A stretch of 7,779 bases of DNA from Acidobacteriota bacterium (GTDB lineage: Bacteria > Acidobacteriota > Aminicenantia > Aminicenantales > Aminicenantaceae), in assembly GCA_030609975.1 (NCBI GenBank), contig JAUWSR010000177.1, forward strand, positions 1 to 7,779, written 5' to 3'. Below, piece by piece: positions 1-6,442 of the stretch. The position numbers and the translations under genes were made by a program. Below the pieces are notes generated by a model. The model ran no database searches. It was not told the origin of the DNA and saw only the letters and a program-made list of their open reading frames with translations. Numbering within the stretch: the first letter of the stretch is position 1; each line of letters begins with the position of its first letter.

Positions 1-201
1 CAAATCCATTTCAAATTGTATGCGTCGGCAGATAGGGGTGGATATCATATCAACGATCTTCTTCTGCTCAGCCCAAAAGACGGGGAGATAAAACAAGCGG
101 CTCGATGGTGTATGACGCATGATGTATCCTCGGCATTTAGATTGGTTTTAATGGAATTGTTAAAAGAATTGGGATTTTTAAAAACCGATGAAAGTATTTA
201 A
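1..201 (+). CDS. C-terminal part of a nucleotidyltransferase-like protein (DUF6036-like), 5' truncated by window edge
   Basis: The frame is open from base 1 to the TAA at 199-201, so these 66 codons are the tail of a gene that begins upstream of the window. The visible residues (KLYASADRGGYHINDLLLLS, then a helix with AARWCMTHD and a final amphipathic helix ending LKELGF) match, from memory, the C-terminal pattern of DUF6036-type nucleotidyltransferases. In that group a K-L-x-A-x-x-D-R-G segment is followed by a D-L-x-x-L-x-P motif and an A-R-W-x-x-x-H-D motif. The catalytic GS...DxD part is not in view, so activity cannot be judged. The gene overlaps the next one by 14 nt in another frame, which points to co-translation. 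An internal TTG at 16 or a start within this stretch is unlikely, because the conserved region already runs off the left edge. The family call is a recollection and has no alignment behind it. Confidence 0.6.
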   Translation, partial: QIHFKLYASADRGGYHINDLLLLSPKDGEIKQAARWCMTHDVSSAFRLVLMELLKELGFLKTDESI

Positions 202-1225
202 GCACTATCTCCTCGAGTCCATCCTTCATATACTCTGGAAACAGTGGTCTGCGGTCGGGATATATTCCAATATAGAGGCGGAATACTCATTTATTATAGA
301 TCCAGAATCTCTTCTTTGCGCCACTTGTTCTTTTGGCCGTTTTGATCAAAGGCTTTTTGATGAAGCCATGGTTTGGTTTCGCGAAAATGGACATTTACTG
401 AATATAGATCGACTCAAAACCGTATTAAGGAATTTCGAAGAATTTGAAATAAAAACACTTGGAGCCATTGCAGAATATCTTGTCATCAAAGAAAAAAAAA
501 GAAAATGGGAACGAGTTGTTCGTTTTTGCGAAAAGACAATAAATGAAAAAGACGCACAGAAATATTTTTTAACCAAGGATTTCAATTCATTGCCCGTAAT
601 TGGAAAGCCTGATAAAATCTTTCAGAAATGGGGCCTGCTGCGGTCCGAAGTCAACTTACCTAAGACAAATCATGTATTAGATTTTGAGCGGCCATCCAAC
701 ATCTTGTTTAAGTTGAGATCTTTTTTTGGTGTCAATGCGAGAGCCGATATCTGTGCGTTTCTCTTGCTTTGCAAGGAAGACAATTCGTTGCAGATCTCTA
801 AGAAAGTAAATTTTAATCAGCGCAATGTTTACCAGGTGCTCAATCAACTATATGCATCAGGTCTTTTGGAAAAGAAATACGCTGGACAAAGAAGTTTGTA
901 TACCTTCAATAAGGAGCGTTGGACCACTTTCTTAAAATTCGATGGCAGCATATCTTATGTTGTATGGTCTAAGATTTTTTCACCTCTATCCTATCTATTC
1001 AAACAGCTACTAAATTATCCTGAGTTGTTTAAAGATGCATATTTGACGTCATCAAAGCTGCGGGAAATCTCAGAAGTATTCGTTCCTGAGATTGAAGCTT
1101 CATGCTTATTAACAAGCACTATGTCTTCGAAAAATAAAATCGGAGAGTCTTTTACTCTTCATTTTGAGAATTATGTTAGAGAAATTCTTAATCAATTGCT
1201 TTTATCCCATAAAAGCTCACTCTAA
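188..1225 (+). CDS. Winged-helix protein paired with the upstream nucleotidyltransferase
   Basis: This 345-residue cytoplasmic protein has no signal peptide or membrane segment. Residues 1-60 contain a conserved-looking block (LWKQWSAVGI around 16-25, IDPESLL at 37-43, FGRFDQRLFDEA at 49-60). Residues 171-245 read as a winged helix: ISKKVNFNQRNVYQVLNQL (about 203-221) fits a helix-turn-helix with its recognition helix, LYASGLLEKK ends it, and YAGQRSLYTF forms the wing. I recall proteins of this layout sitting next to DUF6036 nucleotidyltransferases, described only as helix-turn-helix or MarR-like. The ATG at 188 lies inside the upstream gene, 14 nt before its stop ends, with no strong Shine-Dalgarno. 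Translational coupling is therefore likely. It could be the antitoxin or autoregulator of a toxin-antitoxin-like pair, or a DNA-binding partner with another role. Composition is AT-rich (about 38-40% GC in sampled lines) compared with the gene at 1395. Confidence 0.8.
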   Translation: MKVFKHYLLESILHILWKQWSAVGIYSNIEAEYSFIIDPESLLCATCSFGRFDQRLFDEAMVWFRENGHLLNIDRLKTVLRNFEEFEIKTLGAIAEYLVIKEKKRKWERVVRFCEKTINEKDAQKYFLTKDFNSLPVIGKPDKIFQKWGLLRSEVNLPKTNHVLDFERPSNILFKLRSFFGVNARADICAFLLLCKEDNSLQISKKVNFNQRNVYQVLNQLYASGLLEKKYAGQRSLYTFNKERWTTFLKFDGSISYVVWSKIFSPLSYLFKQLLNYPELFKDAYLTSSKLREISEVFVPEIEASCLLTSTMSSKNKIGESFTLHFENYVREILNQLLLSHKSSL

Positions 1226-1244
1226 GCCATGAAAAACCTTAATT

Positions 1245-1267
1245 TAAAGAGCTAACTTTATTGTTTT
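1245..1267 (+). terminator. Weak candidate terminator after the winged-helix gene
   Basis: TAAAG (1245-1249) and CTTTA (1256-1260) can pair across a 6-nt loop and are followed by TTGTTTT. The placement 20 nt after the stop codon and the T-rich tail fit an intrinsic terminator. The stem is only 5 bp and AT-rich, so termination would be poor. Confidence 0.3.
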
Positions 1268-1277
1268 CAATCGTGTC

Positions 1278-1295
1278 TTGGGGGCTGCCCCCGAA
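1278..1295. repeat. GC-rich hairpin (GGGGG-CTG-CCCCC)
   Basis: A 5-bp G:C stem with a 3-nt loop (GGGGG at 1280-1284, CCCCC at 1288-1292) extends by one A:T and one G:T pair. It stands out in an otherwise AT-rich spacer, and no T-tract follows on either strand, so it is not a standard terminator. It could be a small dispersed palindromic repeat, but only one copy is present here. Confidence 0.45.
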
Positions 1296-1394
1296 TCCGC
1301 GATGGAGTATCATGAAAAAAAGGCAAAGTCCCGAGTAGAACGCTTTGTTGAATTTCAATACCCTGGCAAGTAAAATAGGCAGGTTGAATTGTTT

Positions 1395-3206
1395 ATGCTA
1401 AAAAGATTCCGAGTTCCCCTCTTCTTGTGGTTGGCCTTCATTCTGTTAGGGCCAGCTTTTCTGGGCGCAGAAACAAAGACCTCTGTTTCCTTTCTGGAGA
1501 TCCTGGTGTCTCCCCGCTCAGTGATCCCAGGCCAATCCTTCAAGGTCCTAGTCACAGCAGAAGAGCAAATAACCCCAGCTTCCCTGATGATTTCAGGCCC
1601 TAAAGGCAGTCTCCCAGCAATCCGAGTTAAGACCGGAGGAGGACGACCCTATTGGTGGCTGGGGGAATATCAGGCCATATATGCAGGGGAGCACCAAATC
1701 GTTTTTCGAGGAAACAATAAGATTCTAGGAGCTCGGGACTTTATTGTTTCTCAATCCCCCCAGCTGAGATCTCCCAGCCGCTTTATCTGGGCCAGTGAAA
1801 AAGAGTGGGATCGAGGGATGGAGAATCTTTTTTCGGCATGGCTTGAGCTGCTATTCCTGGAGAGTGAGGAAGGGGCGACCTGGAAACACCTGCATGAGGT
1901 GACCCGAGACGCTGAAAAGAACATGCTCCATAATTATCTTGGATTGGAGGAGGATGCGGTCAACCGTAGATATCCTTTGGTTATAGAGCCGGACTGTGCG
2001 GACAATCCCTTCATTCTCAGGGCCTACTTTGCCTGGAAGCTAGGGCTTCCCTACGGACACCACCGCTGTGATTTTGGATACGGGATCCGCGCCCCTCAAT
2101 GCGCAGAATGGAGCGACAATTTATCCCTCAGGCAAGTAGAGACCAGCGACATGAGGGCCTTCCAGCGTTTCGTACACGTGATCAGAAACACCATCCACTC
2201 CGGCAGCGCCCGAACCCAGCTTGCCTCAGACCAGACTGACCTCTATCCTGTGCCGCTGCAGAGACATCAGCTGAGGCCGGGCGTGGTTTATGCCGATCCT
2301 TACGGACATACCTTGACGCTTGTCCGCTGGATACCCCAGACTGAACATGAATCAGGGCAGCTGTTGGCCGTGGATGCGCAGCCGGATGGAACGATCGCCG
2401 TAAAACGCTTCTGGCAGGGCAATTTTCTGTTTGCCACCCAGAACGTAAGGGGAGAACCGGGATTCAAGGCCTTCCGACCTATCGTTCGCAAAAACGACAC
2501 CTTTCGCCTGCTTAACAATCAGGAGATCGCGGAGCACCCCGGCTATGGCAACTACTCGCTCGAGCAGCATGGGCTGGCAAGGGAAGATTTTTATGATATC
2601 CTGGATCGTTTGATCAATCCCCGTCCGCTCGATCCTGCGCAGGCCTTGGAGGAGCTGTTTAAAGCCGTTTATGACAGGCTCTTGGCTCGGGTCATCGCGG
2701 TAGAGAACGGCGAAAATTACATGCGGGAAGCAGGTTATGCAGTTGTGCCTATGCCTTCCGGAGCCGGCATATTTCAGACAATCGGCCCTTGGGAAAATTT
2801 TTCCACTCCATCTCGTGATATGCGGTTGTTGATCGCCTTGGATGTCCTTCTGGATTTTCCCGAAAGAGTGAAAAGAAAACCGGATGCGTTCCAGATCCCG
2901 GCAGGTAAGAGTACAGAGATCCAAATGGAGTTGGAGGGTCTTTTTCGAACAAGATCTCAGGAAATGACCATATCCTATACGCAGTCGGATGGAATTGACC
3001 AGGTTCTTACCTTAGCAGAGATTCTGCAGCGCTTGGAAGCGCTGGAGATGGCTTACAATCCCAATGACTGTGTGGAGATCCGCTGGGGTGCACGCGAAGG
3101 AAGCGAGGAGTTTTCCGCCTGCAGCCGCCGCGCACCGCTTGCTCAGCGTCAAAAAATGGCCGCGTACCGCAGCTGGTTTAAAAATCGGATCATCCCGGTC
3201 CGGTAA
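1395..3206 (+). CDS. Secreted protein with a putative papain-like (NlpC/P60- or transglutaminase-like) core
   Basis: The protein has 603 residues from the ATG at 1395. A TTG at 1389 would add only two residues. AGGCAGG at 1377-1383 may serve as the ribosome site. The N-terminus is a clear Sec signal (MLKRFRVPLFLWLAFILL, cleavage probably near FLGA-ET, residue 25), so the product should be periplasmic or exported. Residues about 28-120 look like a beta-sandwich. A helical stretch follows, then PDCADNPFILRAYFAWKLGLPYG (Cys201), YADPYGHTLTLVRW (His305) and LLAVDAQPDGT (Asp327). The order Cys at a helix start, then His on a strand, then Asp, is that of papain-fold enzymes such as NlpC/P60 peptidases or transglutaminases. 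Further cysteines (225, 236, 559, 576) could form disulfides in the periplasm. The C-terminal third (about 370-603) is mostly alpha and I do not recognise it. The gene stands alone on its strand and is convergent with the methyltransferase gene. Secretion is well supported. The enzymatic role is an inference from the residue pattern. Confidence 0.8.
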   Translation: MLKRFRVPLFLWLAFILLGPAFLGAETKTSVSFLEILVSPRSVIPGQSFKVLVTAEEQITPASLMISGPKGSLPAIRVKTGGGRPYWWLGEYQAIYAGEHQIVFRGNNKILGARDFIVSQSPQLRSPSRFIWASEKEWDRGMENLFSAWLELLFLESEEGATWKHLHEVTRDAEKNMLHNYLGLEEDAVNRRYPLVIEPDCADNPFILRAYFAWKLGLPYGHHRCDFGYGIRAPQCAEWSDNLSLRQVETSDMRAFQRFVHVIRNTIHSGSARTQLASDQTDLYPVPLQRHQLRPGVVYADPYGHTLTLVRWIPQTEHESGQLLAVDAQPDGTIAVKRFWQGNFLFATQNVRGEPGFKAFRPIVRKNDTFRLLNNQEIAEHPGYGNYSLEQHGLAREDFYDILDRLINPRPLDPAQALEELFKAVYDRLLARVIAVENGENYMREAGYAVVPMPSGAGIFQTIGPWENFSTPSRDMRLLIALDVLLDFPERVKRKPDAFQIPAGKSTEIQMELEGLFRTRSQEMTISYTQSDGIDQVLTLAEILQRLEALEMAYNPNDCVEIRWGAREGSEEFSACSRRAPLAQRQKMAAYRSWFKNRIIPVR

Positions 3207-3279
3207 CCTGATCGGATACCCAAAGAGCTTTCCATCCCTGACCAGGAAGGAGATCAAACCAAGTTCAGAAATCCTAAAT

Positions 3280-3975
3280 TTATTCCGATTTAACGGCCAA
3301 ATGGATCGCTGCTATGCTGAGGAGCAGAGGGGTGGCCCGGACCTGATCGAATCCCGCTTCTCTCAGGAAAGAGGTAAATTCCCCGGAGGCATAAAAACGT
3401 GGGATGGTGTGAGACAGGTATTTATATCCAGCCTTGGAGCCGGAGAAAAGATACCCCACCGGTTTGACCACCGTACGAATATAAAGATGGAAAAGGCGTC
3501 GGAGCCATGGGGGTTGGGGTTGGCTGGTCTCCAGGTTAAGAAAAATGCCTCCCGGTTTGAGAACCCGACAGAACTCCCGCAGGCAGGCGGATAAATAATC
3601 TGGATTGGGATTCAGGTTTCGGGTCGCAAAGGAGATGGTGATGAGGTCAAAGGTGTTGTCTGCAAAGGGAAGCCGGGTTACGTCTCCCAGGCTGAATAAT
3701 CCTTGCTCCAGGCCTTTTTTCTCGCGTGCCCTCTCCAACATGGGCAGGCTGAAATCCAGGGCCAACACCTGAACATCATCCCGAGAGCGAGCCAGGGCCT
3801 GCGCCAGCTCTCCGGTCCCACTGCAGACATCCATCCAGAGTCCGCCGCGCATGGCAGAGGTGGTTTTTACGGCTCGCTTCCTCCAACGGATATCAAAACC
3901 CCACGTCAGGATGTGATTGACCAATTCATAGGTCGGGGCAACCTCCTGGTAGATCTTTTGGACGGCCTTTTTCAT
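3280..3975 (-). CDS. ubiE: UbiE/MenG-type demethylmenaquinone (or ubiquinone-pathway) C-methyltransferase
   Basis: This class I SAM-dependent methyltransferase has 231 residues from the chosen ATG. Family members transfer a methyl group to the ring carbon of demethylmenaquinone, or of the ubiquinone precursor, at the inner face of the membrane. Landmarks are VAPTYELVNHILTWGFDIRW near the N-terminus (the family's Y-D-x-x-N-x-x-x-S-x-G segment), the SAM motif I WMDVCSGTGELA (47-58), the acidic end of strand 2 LALDFS (71-76), GDVTRLPF (97-104), ISFATRNLNP (114-123, the G-L-R-N family motif with changes) and FCRVLKPGG (135-143). The C-terminal YKYLSHTIPRF and AGF...IAAIHLAVK segments are also typical. 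Length is close to bacterial MenG and a little shorter than E. coli UbiE. The ATG at 4005 would add a basic decapeptide, MKSSRRRKRP. I prefer 3975 because AAGGAGG lies upstream of it and inside the longer reading. The gene is divergent from the TetR gene. Related paralogues that methylate other substrates cannot be excluded. Confidence 0.88.
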   Translation of the reverse strand: MKKAVQKIYQEVAPTYELVNHILTWGFDIRWRKRAVKTTSAMRGGLWMDVCSGTGELAQALARSRDDVQVLALDFSLPMLERAREKKGLEQGLFSLGDVTRLPFADNTFDLITISFATRNLNPNPDYLSACLREFCRVLKPGGIFLNLETSQPQPPWLRRLFHLYIRTVVKPVGYLFSGSKAGYKYLSHTIPRFYASGEFTSFLREAGFDQVRATPLLLSIAAIHLAVKSE

Positions 3976-3987
3976 CGGCCTCTTACG

Positions 3988-3994
3988 CCTCCTT
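3988..3994 (-). promoter_or_regulatory. Ribosome binding site that decides the ubiE start
   Basis: On the minus strand AAGGAGG lies 12 nt before the ATG at 3975, slightly long but strong, with a nearer AGAGG in between. It falls inside the reading frame from the alternative ATG at 4005, which has no comparable site. The shorter protein is therefore favoured. Confidence 0.65.
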
Positions 3995-4008
3995 GATGAT
4001 TTCATCCC

Positions 4009-4036
4009 ATTTTAAAGCATTGTGACATTTTATCAA
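4009..4036 (-). promoter_or_regulatory. Candidate sigma-70 promoter for ubiE
   Basis: Read on the minus strand, TTGATA (4036-4031) and TAAAAT (4014-4009) are 16 nt apart. Transcription would begin near 4002, downstream of the ATG at 4005 and upstream of the AAGGAGG. This agrees with translation from 3975. It is a pattern match in an AT-rich region, so chance is possible. Confidence 0.35.
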
Positions 4037-4102
4037 CTCTAGCTTCATAGAATTCTTTATATCCATGCAATAAAATGATCTCTACAAGAGAGTCCCTATA
4101 AA

Positions 4103-4123
4103 TCAAGCTTGAATGAAGCTTGA
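4103..4123. promoter_or_regulatory. Perfect 8-bp inverted repeat over the -35 of the tetR promoter
   Basis: TCAAGCTT (4103-4110) and AAGCTTGA (4116-4123) are exact inverted copies around the 5-nt spacer GAATG. The right arm runs into the TTGACA -35 hexamer (4120-4125). This is the size and position of a regulator-binding site that would block or recruit RNA polymerase. It is unrelated in sequence to the AcrR-like palindrome 24 bp further right. Confidence 0.5.
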
Positions 4124-4148
4124 CAGATGAGCTGTTATTAGGTAATAT
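4120..4148 (+). promoter_or_regulatory. Sigma-70 promoter of the tetR-family gene
   Basis: A perfect -35 TTGACA (4120-4125), a 17-nt spacer and a -10 TAATAT (4143-4148) form a near-consensus promoter. Transcription is expected to start around 4155, giving a leader of only about 25 nt before the ATG at 4180. Both control hexamers are covered by dyad symmetries, so the promoter is probably strong but held down. Confidence 0.75.
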
Positions 4149-4164
4149 ACATGCGCGTATGTAT
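4147..4164. promoter_or_regulatory. AcrR-like operator palindrome over -10/+1
   Basis: ATACAT-G-CGCG-T-ATGTAT is an 18-bp palindrome with a single non-complementary pair. It overlaps the -10 hexamer and the expected start site. Around the same centre its right side reads ATGTATGTA, identical at the same offset to the half-site of the E. coli AcrR box as I remember it (TACATACA...TGTATGTA). The left side agrees at 8 of 12 positions. Together with the AcrR-like repressor encoded 16 nt downstream, this strongly suggests autorepression relieved by drug or metabolite binding. Confidence 0.75.
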
Positions 4165-4179
4165 GTATAGGCATATAAA

Positions 4180-4806
4180 ATGAAACGGACAAAAGCTGAG
4201 GCAGATAAAACCAGGCAGGACCTCATACGCTCGGCCTGGCATATCTTCAGCCAAAAGGGATATGCCGAAACCCGGTTGTCAGACATTGCCAGGGATGCAG
4301 GAGTTACCCGTGGCGCCATCTATTGGCATTTTGGAAACAAGGAAAACCTTTTGGTTTCTCTATTTAAAGAAAGGGCAGACAGCTATTTTACGATCATTGC
4401 CGAAATTTTAGAAAAAGATTTGAATCCAATGGAAAAAATAAAGGCGATCCTGGTCAATATCATCAAAAAAATGGAGACCGATGATCAGTTTAAGGCGGAA
4501 GAGATCCTTATGCTGCGCAGGAGGGATGACAAGGCGGGATTTCAACAGATTCATGATTACATCAAACAAAGAACGAAAAAGCATGCTGAATTATTGCTCA
4601 GGATTATCGTGGAAGGACAAAAAAGAGGAGAGATAAGAAACGGGATTGATCCCCAGAACATTGTATCTCTCTTTTTCGTATTTATAGGAGGATTCGCAAA
4701 ATTGAAACTGCATAGAGGCGCCTCTTCCTTTGTGATTCCTGATTTAGAAGAGCTGGTCGATCTGTTTCTGATGGGGATCAAGGCAGATAATTTAAAGGAT
4801 TTATAA
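4180..4806 (+). CDS. TetR/AcrR-family transcriptional repressor of the efflux operon
   Basis: This 208-residue all-helical regulator has the usual length for AcrR/TtgR-type repressors. The N-terminal DNA-binding domain (about 11-58) contains TRLSDIARDAGVTRGAIYWH, the helix-turn-helix with the recognition helix TRGAIYWHF that is almost invariant in the AcrR group. The TKAEADKTRQ start also resembles AcrR. The remaining residues form the variable ligand-binding and dimerisation domain. The ATG at 4180 is preceded by a modest TAGG, 8 nt away. The operator-promoter just upstream fits autoregulation, and the tolC-like, adaptor and RND genes follow in the same direction, as for classical pump repressors. 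Sampled lines of this gene are markedly AT-rich (some near 27% GC), unlike the pump genes at about 48-50%. Family is certain. The regulated target is an inference. Confidence 0.93.
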   Translation: MKRTKAEADKTRQDLIRSAWHIFSQKGYAETRLSDIARDAGVTRGAIYWHFGNKENLLVSLFKERADSYFTIIAEILEKDLNPMEKIKAILVNIIKKMETDDQFKAEEILMLRRRDDKAGFQQIHDYIKQRTKKHAELLLRIIVEGQKRGEIRNGIDPQNIVSLFFVFIGGFAKLKLHRGASSFVIPDLEELVDLFLMGIKADNLKDL

Positions 4807-4932
4807 CTCCAGAGGAATTATGCTAAAATATGGCCTTTAATTCGAAGGTAAGACTGAGGGAAAGCGAAGGAAAACATCGGACCTTAATATAGATTCGCTC
4901 TTTTCTTAAATCCTTCTTTCTAACCTGGGTTA

Positions 4933-4977
4933 TTCACGAGTCGAGGTTGCTGCAGCGGCGAGGCAGTGGCCCGTGAA
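4933..4977 (+). other. Foldable element in the 232-nt gap before the tolC-like gene
   Basis: TTCACG (4933-4938) pairs with CGTGAA (4972-4977). Inside, GGTTGCTGC (4945-4953) pairs with GCAGTGGCC (4963-4971) through nine contiguous pairs, three of them G:U, around a 9-nt loop. A 6-nt bulge (AGTCGA) lies on the left only. The G:U content suits RNA better than DNA recognition. There is no T-tract, so it is not a plain terminator. The rest of the gap (4807-5038) shows no convincing promoter, no second AcrR-like box and no gene. The element could be a leader structure or a relic of a small mobile repeat. Confidence 0.4.
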
Positions 4978-5038
4978 GCTGTACTAAGGTACCGCGAACA
5001 GGCTAAAAGGCCAACAAATATTTACTAAGGACAGAAAG

Positions 5039-6427
5039 ATGAAAAATCTGAAAATCCGGTTCACCCATATTCTCAAGGTTTTCCTGGGCCCTGTGCTGGG
5101 AATTAATCTGATGCTGATGCTCGTGCCGGCTTCTCCCGGCGCTCAAGAAGCCGACTCGCAGACCTTCAGCCTGAAGCAGGCAAGGGAATTTGCCATCCAG
5201 CACAACTACGATGCACAAAAATCCCTGATGGATGTATCCATCGCAGCTAAAATACGAAGGCAGACCGTGGGCGCAGGCCTGCCCCAGATCAACTCGTCTG
5301 TCAGCTATCAAAATAATCTCGAACTACCCACAGTGCTGATCCCCGATTTTTTTGGCGGCAATCCTGATGAATTCATCGAGATTCAGTTCGGCACGCAGCA
5401 TAATGCTTCCGCCGCTCTCACCGTGAGTCAGTTGGTGTTCAACGGCAGCTATTTTGTGGGGCTGGCCACCTCCCGCATCTACCAGCAGCTGGCGGACCAA
5501 GGCTTCGAACGAACACAGCTTCAGGTCAAAGAAACCGTGACCAGCACCTACTACACCATCCTGATCTCCAAGGAAAGCGAAAAGATCATCAACGCCAACC
5601 TGGATAACCTCGAGAAGACGCTGTACGAGATCAGGGAAAGCTACAAAGAGGGATTTGTGGAGGAAACGGATGCCGACAATGTTCAGATCAATGTCACCTC
5701 CCTAAAAAACACCCTGCAGAACCTGCAGAAGCAGACCAAAACCGCCTATGACCTGCTCAAGTTCCAGATGGGCGTGGATCTTGCAGAAGAGATCGAACTG
5801 TCCGAAAGCCTGGACGACGTCTTGACCCGGGCTGGCATCGAAAAGGCCATGGCGGCCACATTCAACCTCAACCAAAGCATAGACTTTCAGCTGACCCAAA
5901 CACAGGAAAAAATGGCGGAGATGAATTTCAAGAACGAAAAGACCAAATACTGGCCTTCACTCGCGGCATTTTACTCCCTCTCATTCAACGCCCAGCGCAA
6001 TCGTTTCAACTTTATGGACTTCAGCAATAAATGGTATCGCTCCCAAATCGTTGGCCTGACCCTCGACTTTCCCATTTTTAAAAGCGGTTCGCAAAAAGCT
6101 AAGGTTCAACAGGCAGCCATAGAACTCGACCAAGCCCGGACCGCCACCCGTCAGATCGCCCAGGGTTTGCTGCTGCAGGATACTCAGGCTCAGAATTCTC
6201 TGAATGCAGCCTATGAAAATTACCTCAATGTCAAGGACAACATGGATCTTTCCCAAAAGGTATATGATGTCACCTTGATCAAATACCAAGAGGGCTTGGC
6301 CACAAGCCTGGATCTGACTCAAGCCAATGACCGCTACCTCTTGAGCCAGTCCAATTACATTCAGGCTCTCCTGGCGTTATTGAACTCTAAAAACACTTTG
6401 GATAGGATCCGGAACAGTTATGACTGA
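5039..6427 (+). CDS. TolC-family outer-membrane efflux protein
   Basis: This 462-residue protein is the outer-membrane channel of a tripartite pump, spanning the outer membrane and periplasm as a trimer. A signal peptide with a basic start and hydrophobic core ends near SPGA-QEA (about residue 35). There is no lipobox, so it should not be lipidated. Two OEP repeats are visible. The first has an LKQAREFAIQHN helix at 45-56, a strand-rich part ALTVSQLVFNGSYFVGL at 126-142, and the helical hairpin SYKEGF...LLKFQMGVDL at 201-248. The second has TKYWPSLAAFYSLSF at 302-316, VGLTLDFPIFKSG at 338-350, and the closing hairpin IKYQEGLATSLDLTQANDRY to LDRIRNSYD. A good ribosome site, TAAGGA (5026-5031), sits 7 nt before the ATG. 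The adaptor gene follows closely. The sequence style resembles the TolC proteins found beside Bacteroidota-type RND cassettes, which is a recollection. Confidence 0.92.
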   Translation: MKNLKIRFTHILKVFLGPVLGINLMLMLVPASPGAQEADSQTFSLKQAREFAIQHNYDAQKSLMDVSIAAKIRRQTVGAGLPQINSSVSYQNNLELPTVLIPDFFGGNPDEFIEIQFGTQHNASAALTVSQLVFNGSYFVGLATSRIYQQLADQGFERTQLQVKETVTSTYYTILISKESEKIINANLDNLEKTLYEIRESYKEGFVEETDADNVQINVTSLKNTLQNLQKQTKTAYDLLKFQMGVDLAEEIELSESLDDVLTRAGIEKAMAATFNLNQSIDFQLTQTQEKMAEMNFKNEKTKYWPSLAAFYSLSFNAQRNRFNFMDFSNKWYRSQIVGLTLDFPIFKSGSQKAKVQQAAIELDQARTATRQIAQGLLLQDTQAQNSLNAAYENYLNVKDNMDLSQKVYDVTLIKYQEGLATSLDLTQANDRYLLSQSNYIQALLALLNSKNTLDRIRNSYD

Positions 6428-6442
6428 GGCCCCCGGAAAGAA

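Noticed and set aside
1302..1373. 23-codon reading frame ATG...TAA in the spacer before the secreted-protein gene
   Set aside because: It has no Shine-Dalgarno and no recognisable sequence. It is short enough to arise by chance.
1348..1376. TTGAAT-17-TAAAAT promoter-like pair upstream of the secreted-protein gene
   Set aside because: The implied start near 1383 would exclude most of the AGGCAGG ribosome site, so promoter and ribosome site conflict.
1389..1394. TTG start for the secreted-protein gene
   Set aside because: It adds only two residues. The ATG at 1395 gives a normal signal-peptide start and acceptable spacing to AGGCAGG.
2352..2924. 190-codon open frame on the minus strand
   Set aside because: It lies wholly inside the secreted-protein gene, has no recognisable domain, and is explained as an antisense shadow of a GC-richer gene.
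3207..3279. Possible bidirectional terminator between the convergent genes
   Set aside because: No stem longer than about 4 bp with a T-tract could be found on either strand.
3064..3594. 176-codon open frame on the plus strand
   Set aside because: It overlaps the end of the secreted-protein gene and lies antisense to the methyltransferase gene. Its residues look random.
3976..4005. Longer ubiE reading from the ATG at 4005
   Set aside because: The added MKSSRRRKRP is encoded by the stretch carrying the best ribosome site, and a candidate transcript start lies downstream of this ATG.
4982..5030. TACTAAGG direct repeat (4982-4989 and 5023-5030)
   Set aside because: The second copy is simply the ribosome site region of the tolC-like gene. 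Two 8-mers 41 nt apart are not significant by themselves.
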